NCBI GenBank assembly: GCA_900550255.1
Contig: URQZ01000016.1
Location: forward strand, 1 to 19,917
Source: an uncultured Mycoplasmatota bacterium
GTDB lineage: Bacteria; Bacillota_I; Bacilli_A; RF39; UBA660
DNA length: 19,917 nt
Reading direction: 5' to 3'
Shown here: positions 14,428-19,917 of the stretch, piece after piece
Layout: each line of letters opens with the position of its first letter
Position numbering within the stretch: the stretch's first letter is position 1
The notes under the pieces: model-generated
Told to the model about the DNA's origin: nothing
Database searches by the model: none
What the model saw: only the letters and a program-made list of their open reading frames with translations
Translations under genes and position numbers: made by a program

Positions 14428-15105
14428 ATGTATGATTTAAAAATATACTTTTTGCTTTTTATAATTTACTCAGTTGTCGGTTGGATAATTGAAATGATTG
14501 ATGTAGCAATATTAAATAAAAAAATAGTAAATAGAGGCTTTTTAATCGGACCATATTGTCCTGTATATGGAGTAGGTGCCTTATTAATGCTTATTTTTCT
14601 AAATAAATATGTGTATGATCCATTTATATTGTTTTGTATGAGTTTTTTGATTTGTGGTATCTTGGAATACTTAACAAGTTACATAATGGAAAAACTATTT
14701 AAAGCTAGATGGTGGGATTATTCTTCAAATAAATTTAATTTAAATGGAAGAATTTGCTTAGGTAATTTAGTTTTATTTGGTTTAGGTGGAATTATTCTTT
14801 TTTACATAGCTAATCCATTTATTATGAAAATATTAATGTCTATTTCTGAGCCAGTTTTAAATGTTATTACGTTTATTTTGTTATTCTTATTTATAATTGA
14901 CTTTTGTATTTCTTTTAAAATCATTTTTGAATTTAAGAATATTGCTTCAACTGTAAGAAAAGACAGTACAGAAGAAATTAAAAAACGTGTGAAAGCGGCT
15001 ATTGAATCTAAATCAGCTCTTTATCGAAGATTAACAAAATCATTCCCAGATTTAGAAATAAAGATAAAACAATATAATGAAAAATTAAAAAAGATTGCAA
15101 AATAA
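14428..15105 (+). CDS. Putative ABC transporter permease, CmpB family (membrane protein)
   Basis: This 225-aa integral membrane protein matches the ABC_trans_CmpB family (formerly DUF1113; PF06541), whose transport role is a name more than a demonstrated function. Family signatures are clear: VVGWIIE (residues 16-22), NRGFLIGPYCPVYG (35-48), LEYLTSYIMEKLFKARWWDYS (79-99) and NLNGRICL (104-111). Hydrophobic segments lie at about 5-25, 43-60, 64-86, 110-130 and 146-168, followed by a charged, probably cytosolic tail of about 55 residues. No ATPase gene is adjacent. The GGAG site (14415-14418) is in the end of the kinase gene, so translation is probably coupled. Being paired with a lipid kinase hints at envelope lipid work, which is inference. 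Confidence 0.85.
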   Translation: MYDLKIYFLLFIIYSVVGWIIEMIDVAILNKKIVNRGFLIGPYCPVYGVGALLMLIFLNKYVYDPFILFCMSFLICGILEYLTSYIMEKLFKARWWDYSSNKFNLNGRICLGNLVLFGLGGIILFYIANPFIMKILMSISEPVLNVITFILLFLFIIDFCISFKIIFEFKNIASTVRKDSTEEIKKRVKAAIESKSALYRRLTKSFPDLEIKIKQYNEKLKKIAK

Positions 15106-15117
15106 TCTTTTTTCTTT
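15087..15117 (+). terminator. Weak terminator after the CmpB-family gene, overlapping its stop codon
   Basis: AAAAAAGATT (15087-15096) pairs with AATCTTTTTT (15104-15113) around loop GCAAAAT. The stem has only one G-C pair and the U-tract is part of the stem, so termination may be partial. The TAA stop (15103-15105) straddles loop and 3' arm. Confidence 0.55.
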
Positions 15118-15123
15118 TATAAT
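15095..15123 (+). promoter_or_regulatory. Probable queH promoter inside the upstream terminator
   Basis: TTGCAA (15095-15100) and TATAAT (15118-15123) have 17-bp spacing. The -35 hexamer spans the top of the terminator stem and its loop. The Shine-Dalgarno GAGGTGAT (15134-15141) follows, before ATG 15145. Confidence 0.55.
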
Positions 15124-15144
15124 AATTGCAAATGAGGTGATATT

Positions 15145-15765
15145 ATGATTAATTATCAAAAAAAATTAGATGAATTAATTAATAGTCTAGATTATACGCC
15201 AACATTATTACTTCATAGTTGTTGTGCACCTTGTAGTAGTTATGTCTTAGAATATTTGTCAAATTATTTTAAAATCACTATTTTTTATTATAATCCTAAT
15301 ATTACAAATAAAGATGAATATCAAAAAAGGGTTAATGAACAAAAAAGATTAATTAGTGAACTTAAAGTAAAAAATGACATAAAATTTATCGAAGGAAATT
15401 ATGAACCTGAAAGATTTTTAGAGATTTCTAAAGGTTTAGAAGATCTTAAAGAAGGTGGAGCAAGGTGTATTAAGTGTTATTTTTTAAGATTAGAAGAAAC
15501 AGCTAAATGCGCTAAAGAAAAAGGCTTTGATTATTTTACTACAACTTTATCTGTTAGTCCTTATAAAAAAGCAGATAAATTAAATGAAATAGGAAAAAAA
15601 TTAAGTGATCTATATGGTATTAATTATTTATTTTCTGATTTTAAAAAGAAAAATGGTTATAAAAGATCAATAGAACTTTCACATAAATATAATTTATATC
15701 GTCAAGATTATTGCGGATGTGAATTTTCAAAAAGAGAAAGGATGATAAAAAATGAATCGAAATAA
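15145..15765 (+). CDS. queH: Epoxyqueuosine reductase QueH
   Basis: QueH (former DUF208) reduces epoxyqueuosine to queuosine in tRNAs with GUN anticodons. It is the non-cobalamin, iron-sulfur alternative to QueG. The 206-aa product has the family hallmarks: HSCCAPCS with Cys26-Cys27 (and Cys30), GARCIKCY with Cys108 and Cys111, TTLSVSPYKKADKLNEIG (133-150), FKKKNGYKRSIELS (166-179) and the C-terminal LYRQDYCGCEFS with Cys190 and Cys192. It is soluble and cytosolic. The start follows GAGGTGAT. Its last 14 bases overlap the lipoprotein gene. Queuosine precursor enzymes or a salvage transporter must be elsewhere. Confidence 0.95.
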   Translation: MINYQKKLDELINSLDYTPTLLLHSCCAPCSSYVLEYLSNYFKITIFYYNPNITNKDEYQKRVNEQKRLISELKVKNDIKFIEGNYEPERFLEISKGLEDLKEGGARCIKCYFLRLEETAKCAKEKGFDYFTTTLSVSPYKKADKLNEIGKKLSDLYGINYLFSDFKKKNGYKRSIELSHKYNLYRQDYCGCEFSKRERMIKNESK

Positions 15766-16483
15766 ATTAAAAAAATATCTATTACTTTATATGGCATCTC
15801 TTGAAGCTTTATCGTTAACAGCTTGTACAAATAAGGAAGAACAATCTATTGAAAGTGAAATAACATATAATGATAATTCTTTAGAAACACCAACTAGTAC
15901 AAATTCTAAAGAAATTAAAAGTATAAAAAAAGTAAAATATAGTAAGAAATCTACCAAAAAAGAAAAAATAAATAAAGAAGTAAAAAAAGAATATAATAAT
16001 ATTCAAGAAAAAATTAATAATGTAGATGGTAAAAAAGCCAAAGAAAAAATGATTAAAGAATTTATTAATTTAGTTGAATTTATATCTGGTAATAAACCAA
16101 TTAAAGGAATATATTTTAATGAACTAGATGATATAACTAAAAAAGAAATAAAGGATAAAGTAAAAAAACTAGATAAAAAGATAGAAAAAAAATATCCAAA
16201 TTACAAGGATCCATTTAAGAAAAAATATAACTCAGTAAAAAAATATATTAAAGAAAAAGAAATAGATAAAAAAGCTAAAAAAGAAAAAACTAAAGTAGTT
16301 AAAGAAACTAAGAAAATGAAAAATAAAATAAAAAATAAAGCAAAAGAAAAAATTGGTTCTGATAATTATAATAAAATAGGTCAAAAAAAGGATCAATTAA
16401 AAGAAGAAGTAAAAGAAAGTGCTGAAAAAGGTAAACAAAAAGTTAAAAACTGGTATTCTGATTTAAAAAGAAAATATCAATAA
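15752..16483 (+). CDS. Predicted lysine-rich lipoprotein, 243 aa
   Basis: The family is not recognised. The N-terminus looks like a lipoprotein signal: a basic start (MNRNKLKK), hydrophobic YLLLYMASLEALS and the lipobox LTAC with Cys25 as the acylation site. A glutamate (E18) inside the hydrophobic core is unusual. A short Ser/Thr/Asn/Glu linker (about 26-55) precedes a body dominated by lysine: 69 of 243 residues are Lys. Repeated KK and KEK patterns suggest long charged helices. It would be anchored on the outer face of the membrane, where the positive charge could bind anionic wall polymers or nucleic acid (inference). ATG 15752 lies in the end of queH, with GAAAGGA (15736-15742) 9 bases upstream, so the genes are translationally linked. 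It ends just before the shared terminator with lexA. Confidence 0.75.
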   Translation: MNRNKLKKYLLLYMASLEALSLTACTNKEEQSIESEITYNDNSLETPTSTNSKEIKSIKKVKYSKKSTKKEKINKEVKKEYNNIQEKINNVDGKKAKEKMIKEFINLVEFISGNKPIKGIYFNELDDITKKEIKDKVKKLDKKIEKKYPNYKDPFKKKYNSVKKYIKEKEIDKKAKKEKTKVVKETKKMKNKIKNKAKEKIGSDNYNKIGQKKDQLKEEVKESAEKGKQKVKNWYSDLKRKYQ

Positions 16484-16487
16484 AAAA

Positions 16488-16508
16488 GGTATAGCTTAAA
16501 GCTATGCC
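16488..16508. terminator. Bidirectional terminator between the lipoprotein gene and lexA
   Basis: GGTATAGCTT (16488-16497) pairs with AAGCTATGCC (16499-16508), with one G-T pair. It is flanked by six A on the left (U-tract for the minus strand) and by TTATATTTTT on the right. It fills the gap between the two convergent stop codons and should work better for lexA. Confidence 0.82.
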
Positions 16509-17129
16509 TTATATTTTTCTATATAATCCGATTGCAATACCTAAAATTGTTACATTGTTTAATATAATTGGATCCATTGTATCATTTTGTGGTTGAAGTC
16601 TAAAATAACCATCTTCTTTATAATACGTTTTTAAAGTAACTTCGTTTTCATCAGTCATGGCAACAACAATTTCACCATTACGAGCCGTGTTTCGTTTTTC
16701 AACTATTACTATATCACCATCTAAAATACCTGCATTAATCATACTTTCACCACTAACATTTAAAGTGAAGACTTCTTTGTTTTTGGGAATTAAGTATGAA
16801 GGTAGGGCAAACATTTCATCAGGATTTTCAATAGCCTCAATTGGACTACCAGCTGTTATTTTGCCAAGTAGTGGAACTTCAGCAATTAAATCGTCTTGAG
16901 GTTTAGCATATTCATTTTCAACTAATAACTCAATGGCTCTATTTTTTGTTCCTTCTTTTTTTATAAAACCTTTTTTTTCTAGATTAGCTAAATGCGCATG
17001 AATAGTAGCAGGGGAAGATAGCCCTAAATCTTTTCCTATTTCTCTAATAGTTGGTGGATACCCATGAACAACTATGTAATTTTTTATATAATTTAAAATA
17101 TCGTTTTGTCTTTTAGTTAATGTTTCCAT
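16509..17129 (-). CDS. lexA: LexA repressor (SOS regulator)
   Basis: LexA represses DNA-damage genes and cleaves itself when RecA filaments form. Start ATG at plus 17127-17129 (METLTKRQ, 206 aa, matching Bacillus LexA) is chosen for the AAGGAGGT site just upstream; an in-frame ATG 18 bases earlier is excluded because that site overlaps it. The winged-helix N-terminus includes PTIREIGKDLGLSSPATIHAHLANLEKKGFI (about 26-56). The self-cleavage site is Ala93-Gly94 (ITAGSPI). The catalytic Ser129 (SGESM) and Lys167 (VTLKTYY) form the S24-type dyad. It is divergent from a small gene with its own LexA box, and its own -35 overlaps another box, so it is autoregulated. Confidence 0.97.
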   Translation of the reverse strand: METLTKRQNDILNYIKNYIVVHGYPPTIREIGKDLGLSSPATIHAHLANLEKKGFIKKEGTKNRAIELLVENEYAKPQDDLIAEVPLLGKITAGSPIEAIENPDEMFALPSYLIPKNKEVFTLNVSGESMINAGILDGDIVIVEKRNTARNGEIVVAMTDENEVTLKTYYKEDGYFRLQPQNDTMDPIILNNVTILGIAIGLYRKI

Positions 17130-17156
17130 ATATAACCTCCTTAACATTCTGTGTAA

Positions 17157-17185
17157 AGTTTAACACAATTTTTAAAAAAAGTCAA
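17157..17185 (-). promoter_or_regulatory. lexA promoter
   Basis: On the minus strand TTGACT (plus 17180-17185) and TAAACT (plus 17157-17162) are separated by 17 bp. The -35 overlaps the end of the LexA box at 17183-17196, consistent with autoregulation. Confidence 0.75.
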
Positions 17186-17196
17186 ACAAATGTTTG
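17183..17196. promoter_or_regulatory. LexA box 1 (lexA operator)
   Basis: CAAACAAATGTTTG is a near-perfect palindrome matching the Firmicutes SOS box (CGAACRNRYGTTYG) except for A in place of G at position 2. It overlaps the lexA -35. Confidence 0.87.
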
Positions 17197-17205
17197 ATTT
17201 TACTA

Positions 17206-17234
17206 TTGACACGAATATTTGTTCGTGATATGAT
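17206..17234 (+). promoter_or_regulatory. SOS promoter of the 49-aa membrane protein gene
   Basis: TTGACA (17206-17211) and TATGAT (17229-17234) have 17-bp spacing and a TG extension one base before the -10. The LexA box at 17212-17225 occupies most of the spacer, so LexA binding would directly block polymerase. Confidence 0.87.
17212..17225. promoter_or_regulatory. LexA box 2 (operator of the small SOS gene)
   Basis: CGAATATTTGTTCG fits the Firmicutes SOS box CGAACRNRYGTTYG at all but one specified position (T for C at position 5). It abuts the -35 TTGACA. Confidence 0.88.
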
Positions 17235-17258
17235 TTTTTTAGTTAGAGGAGGATGTTT

Positions 17259-17408
17259 ATGAAAGAAATGGTTAAAAGTAAATCAATTATTGGGTTTGTT
17301 ATATTTGTTTTAGGAGTTGTTTATATTAATACCCCATCCTTAAGTTATAGTGATGAAAATCAAGAAATTTTGGATTCACAAGAAACTAACTATACTTATA
17401 ATATTTAA
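17259..17408 (+). CDS. SOS-induced small membrane protein, 49 aa (yneA position)
   Basis: A 49-codon gene starts at ATG 17259 after AGAGGAGGA (17245-17253), an excellent ribosome site, and ends TAA 17406-17408. The product has a basic N-terminus (MKEMVKSK), one hydrophobic helix at about residues 9-23 (SIIGFVIFVLGVVYI) and a 26-residue acidic, polar tail (NTPSLSYSDENQE onward) expected outside the cell. The promoter contains a LexA box. In Bacillus the same place, divergent from lexA and upstream of tkt, holds yneA, an SOS-induced division inhibitor with a membrane anchor and a LysM domain. This protein has the anchor but no LysM, more like the tiny SidA-type inhibitors. The sequence directly shows SOS control and membrane topology; the division-inhibitor role is inferred from position. 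Confidence 0.82.
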   Translation: MKEMVKSKSIIGFVIFVLGVVYINTPSLSYSDENQEILDSQETNYTYNI

Positions 17409-17415
17409 TTTTTTG

Positions 17416-17444
17416 TTTATAATTATCGTTAATAATGTTATAAT
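17416..17444 (+). promoter_or_regulatory. tkt promoter
   Basis: An extended -10, TGTTATAAT (TATAAT at 17439-17444), has a weak -35, TTTATA (17416-17421), at 17-bp spacing. A large palindrome is centred on the -10. Confidence 0.6.
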
Positions 17445-17456
17445 ATTAATGATAAT
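17422..17456. repeat. 13-bp inverted repeat across the tkt -10 region
   Basis: ATTATCGTTAATA (17422-17434) and TATTAATGATAAT (17444-17456) are inverted copies with one difference, separated by 9 bases. The right arm ends directly at the Shine-Dalgarno AGAGGTGA (17457-17464). It could be an operator, or an RNA hairpin in readthrough transcripts from the SOS gene. Confidence 0.55.
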
Positions 17457-17468
17457 AGAGGTGAACAT

Positions 17469-19433
17469 ATGGATAGAGAAATAATTGCAAATATTAAAAC
17501 TTTAGGTATAGATATGATTAAGGAAGCAGGAAGCGGTCATCCAGGTATTGTACTTGGAGCTGCTCCAATTATATATACTTTATATGCTAAGCATATTAAT
17601 ATCAATGTTAATGATGAAAAATGGTTGAATCGAGATAGATTTGTAATGTCAGCTGGACATGGATCGGCATTACTTTATGCAACTTTGTTTATGGCTGGTT
17701 TTTCACTAACACTTGATGATTTAAAAAATTTTCGTAAAATAGGTTCTAAAACACCAGGACATCCAGAATTAGGAGTAACCCCAGGAGTTGATATGTCAAC
17801 TGGTCCTTTAGGGCAAGGAATAGCAACAGCTGTAGGAATGGCTATAGCTGAAAAAAAATTAGAAAATGAAACAAAATTAAAAAGTGGTAAAAGTTTAATT
17901 AATCATAAAATATATGTTTTATGTGGTGATGGCGATTTGATGGAAGGCGTAAGTTATGAAGCAACTTCTTTAGCTGGAAGTTTAAATTTAAATAATTTAA
18001 TAGTTCTTTATGATTCAAATAATGTTTGTTTAGATGGAAATACAAATAAAACTTTTAATGATAATGTTTGTGAACGCTTTAAAGCTATGGGATGGAATAC
18101 TATTTATGTTAAAAATGGTAATGATGTTAATGATATAGATAAAGCAATTAACAGTGCTAAAAAATCATCTAAACCAACTTTGATTCAAATTAAAACAGTA
18201 ATAGGTAATGGTTCACTACTTGCAGGAACTAACGCGGTTCATGGAAAAGGTTTGACAGATGATGATATAAAACAATTAAAATTTAACTTACAAGTACCTC
18301 AGCCACCATTTTATGTAAATGAGCAAGCAAGGGAAGAATTAAAACGTCAAATATATAATAGAAGTAATAAAAAATATGATGAATGGGCAACTAATTATCG
18401 TCAATTTGAATTAGAATATAGTGATAATAATCATAAATTGATTTTAAAGGATAATGTAGAATATAATCTTTTAGAACATGAATTTTATTTTGATAGTAAT
18501 ATGAAAGAAGCTATGCGTGTTACTAATAAAACAATAATGAATGAAATTGCTAAATTTGTACCGAATTTTATTGGTGGTAGTGCTGATCTTGCAAGTGCCA
18601 CTAACACGTATTTAGAAAATTTAGGTGATTTTTCAAAAGAAGATATTAATGGAAAAAATATTTGGTTTGGTGTAAGAGAACATGCAATGGGAAGTATTTT
18701 AAATGGAATATCTCTTTATAATTATCGCGTTTTTGGTTCAACGTTCTTTAGTTTTTCTGATTATATGAAGCCAGCAATGAGAATGGCTGCAATTATGAAA
18801 AGACCAATTAATTATATATTTACGCATGATTCTATAAGTGTAGGTCAAGATGGACCAACACATCAACCAGTTGAGCAATTAGCTATGCTTAGAGCTATTC
18901 CAAATTTTAATGTATTTAGACCTTGTGATGCTAAAGAAATAATTGGGTGTTGGAATATTATGATTAATTCAAAAACAACTCCTAGTGCTTTAATTATTTC
19001 AAGAAATGAAGTACCACTTTTAGAAACAAGTGATCCTAAAAAAGTTATGAATGGGGCTTATATAGTTGAAATGGAAAGAGGACCGTTGGATGGAATTATA
19101 ATTGCAACAGGAACAGAAGTACATAATGCTATTCATATCGCACGTGATTTATACAATGAAGAAAAAATTAATATTAGAGTTGTTAGTATGCCATCTAGGG
19201 AATTATTTATTAAAACAAGTCCAGAATATCAAGAACAAATATTACCAAAAGGATATAAAAAATTTGTTATTGAAGCCGCTTCTTCATTAGGTTGGGAAAG
19301 ATTTGTTTATAGTGATAAATATTTATTTACAGTAAATATGTTTGGTGCAAGCGGTACAAAAGATGATGTATATAAATATTGTCATTTTGATTACCAAACA
19401 ATAAAAAAAGGTATTTTAGACTTAATAAGATAA
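17469..19433 (+). CDS. tkt: Transketolase
   Basis: Transketolase moves two-carbon ketol units between sugar phosphates in the non-oxidative pentose phosphate pathway, using thiamine diphosphate and Mg. It is 654 aa, near the usual 660. N-terminal TPP-binding half: GSGHPG with His24, GHGSALLY with His64, TPGHPE with His98, PGVDMSTGPLGQG and the GDGDLMEG...N metal-cofactor motif (153-160, Asn in YDSNN). The central pyrimidine domain has VREHAMG with the cofactor-activating glutamate and FTHDSISVGQDGPTHQPVEQL. The C-terminal domain includes GTEVHNAI and VSMPSRELF. The start follows AGAGGTGA. Location downstream of lexA and a small SOS gene matches Bacillus gene order. DUF4186 begins one base after its stop. 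Confidence 0.96.
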   Translation: MDREIIANIKTLGIDMIKEAGSGHPGIVLGAAPIIYTLYAKHININVNDEKWLNRDRFVMSAGHGSALLYATLFMAGFSLTLDDLKNFRKIGSKTPGHPELGVTPGVDMSTGPLGQGIATAVGMAIAEKKLENETKLKSGKSLINHKIYVLCGDGDLMEGVSYEATSLAGSLNLNNLIVLYDSNNVCLDGNTNKTFNDNVCERFKAMGWNTIYVKNGNDVNDIDKAINSAKKSSKPTLIQIKTVIGNGSLLAGTNAVHGKGLTDDDIKQLKFNLQVPQPPFYVNEQAREELKRQIYNRSNKKYDEWATNYRQFELEYSDNNHKLILKDNVEYNLLEHEFYFDSNMKEAMRVTNKTIMNEIAKFVPNFIGGSADLASATNTYLENLGDFSKEDINGKNIWFGVREHAMGSILNGISLYNYRVFGSTFFSFSDYMKPAMRMAAIMKRPINYIFTHDSISVGQDGPTHQPVEQLAMLRAIPNFNVFRPCDAKEIIGCWNIMINSKTTPSALIISRNEVPLLETSDPKKVMNGAYIVEMERGPLDGIIIATGTEVHNAIHIARDLYNEEKINIRVVSMPSRELFIKTSPEYQEQILPKGYKKFVIEAASSLGWERFVYSDKYLFTVNMFGASGTKDDVYKYCHFDYQTIKKGILDLIR

Positions 19434-19434
19434 A

Positions 19435-19803
19435 ATGAATGAAAATGATATTTTAATTAAATTAAACAATTCAAAATTTAGAAGTAGTTTTAAATTAAAA
19501 GAAACTGATTTTGATTATATAAAGAAAAAAGGCATAAAAAAAGTAGAAGAACATGCTTATGATTTTATAACTAATCGTCTAGGAAGTTCAAATCCTAAAA
19601 ATGATGGAAAACAAACACCTATGCATGGTCATCCTGTTTTTATTGCTCAACATGCTACTGCGACCTGTTGTCGAGGATGTTTATTTAAATGGCATCATAT
19701 TGCTAAAAATAAAACCTTATCACAACAAGAAATAGATTATATTGTAAGAGTAATAATGTTATGGATTAATAATCAAATAAAGAAACATGATAAATTGATT
19801 TAA
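19435..19803 (+). CDS. DUF4186 family protein, 122 aa
   Basis: The sequence matches the DUF4186 family as I know it (function unknown). The conserved core is NDGKQTPMHGHPVFIAQHATATCCRGC (about residues 56-82), followed by LFKWHHIAK and a C-terminal helix IVRVIMLWINNQI. A run of potential metal ligands (His64, His66, His73, Cys78, Cys79, Cys82, His87) suggests a zinc or iron site, which is inference. There is no signal peptide or membrane segment. The ATG lies one base after the tkt TAA and has no recognisable Shine-Dalgarno, so translation probably depends on ribosomes finishing tkt. The stop codon is inside the terminator. Confidence 0.9.
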   Translation: MNENDILIKLNNSKFRSSFKLKETDFDYIKKKGIKKVEEHAYDFITNRLGSSNPKNDGKQTPMHGHPVFIAQHATATCCRGCLFKWHHIAKNKTLSQQEIDYIVRVIMLWINNQIKKHDKLI

Positions 19804-19826
19804 TATCAAAAAATCATGTTTTTTTT
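19783..19826. terminator. Terminator of tkt-DUF4186, overlapping its stop codon, possibly bidirectional
   Basis: AAACATGAT (19783-19791) pairs with ATCATGTTT (19813-19821), and an inner stem TTGAT/ATCAA forms in the long loop. Eight T follow (19819-19826). The DUF4186 TAA (19801-19803) is in the loop. On the minus strand it would follow the candidate gene ending at 19806. Confidence 0.68.
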
Positions 19827-19917
19827 ATCAAAATATTTTTTAACTCCTTTAAAAATAGGATAAAAACGTAAATTGAACTTGATTTTATGAAGTAAAAAAT
19901 CACACTTTTATAAAAGA
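19806..19917 (-). CDS. Possible C-terminal end of a minus-strand gene, perhaps frameshifted
   Basis: Reading the minus strand from 19907 to the TGA at 19806-19808 gives 33 protein-like codons, including LHKIKFNLRFYPIF and ending KNMIF. An in-frame TAA (plus 19908-19910) closes it on the 5' side and there is no start codon. A neighbouring frame (FYKSVIF...) is open from the right edge, and one extra base in the A6 run at 19894-19899 would join the two. It may be the tail of a gene cut by the window edge with a frameshift or sequencing error, or chance. The family is unknown. Confidence 0.3.

Noticed and set aside
17130..17147. Upstream start for lexA adding MLRRLY
   Set aside because: The extra codons overlap AAGGAGGT, the ribosome site for METLTKRQ, and LexA length fits the later start.
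1..19917. Mycoplasma genetic code (TGA = Trp)
   Set aside because: All core genes are full length with TGG tryptophans and TAA/TAG stops; no gene needs TGA read through.
1..19917. CRISPR arrays, tRNA/rRNA genes, insertion sequences
   Set aside because: No spaced direct repeats, cloverleaf-like segments, transposase motifs or flanking duplications were seen on reading both strands by eye.

Overview
This is a strongly AT-rich window from a low-GC Gram-positive bacterium in the Bacilli, most likely an uncultured relative of the Mollicutes/RF39-type gut lineages. The evidence: ClpB lacks its N-terminal domain and sits behind a CIRCE operator, as in mycoplasmas; the S12 sequence is Mollicutes-like; the first gene ends with a surface-protein motif common in uncultured gut Firmicutes. 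The organism is nevertheless walled, because it carries murD and a FemX-type aminoacyltransferase, and it reads the standard code: tryptophans are TGG, and no gene needs TGA read through. All 19 complete stop codons are TAA (16) or TAG (3).

Layout. 1-512: the 3' end of a secreted or surface protein. 579-1016: a hypothetical gene with a perfect consensus promoter. 1095-2741: an RNase J paralogue with a degraded metal site. 2769-4986: CIRCE-controlled clpB. 5013-9457: the str operon (rpsL-rpsG-fusA-tuf), with a leader hairpin and a strong hairpin before tuf. 9472-10746 (minus strand): femX, diverging from murD. 10834-13441: murD-eno, 2 bases apart. 13468-15113: a lipid kinase followed by a CmpB-family membrane protein. 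15095-16483: queH overlapping a very lysine-rich lipoprotein gene. 16488-17129 (minus strand): lexA. 17206-17408: a divergent SOS-controlled 49-codon gene. 17439-19826: transketolase followed by a DUF4186 gene. 19806-19917: possibly the tail of a minus-strand gene.

How it fits together. Most genes are core: translation (str operon, queH for tRNA queuosine), protein and RNA quality control (clpB, RNase J), wall synthesis (murD, femX), carbon metabolism (eno, tkt), lipid recycling (DAG-kinase-like) and the SOS switch (lexA). The least ordinary part is the lexA divergon. One LexA box covers the lexA -35 and a second fills the 17-bp spacer of a strong promoter. That promoter drives a 49-residue single-pass membrane protein in the position yneA occupies between lexA and tkt in Bacillus, but with no LysM domain. 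It is a candidate minimal SOS-induced division inhibitor.

The window is also very compact. Several terminator stems contain the stop codon of the gene they terminate, and at least two terminator hairpins contain promoter hexamers of the next gene. No tRNA, rRNA, CRISPR array, insertion sequence or prophage was seen, and no gene-free stretch exceeds 300 bases.
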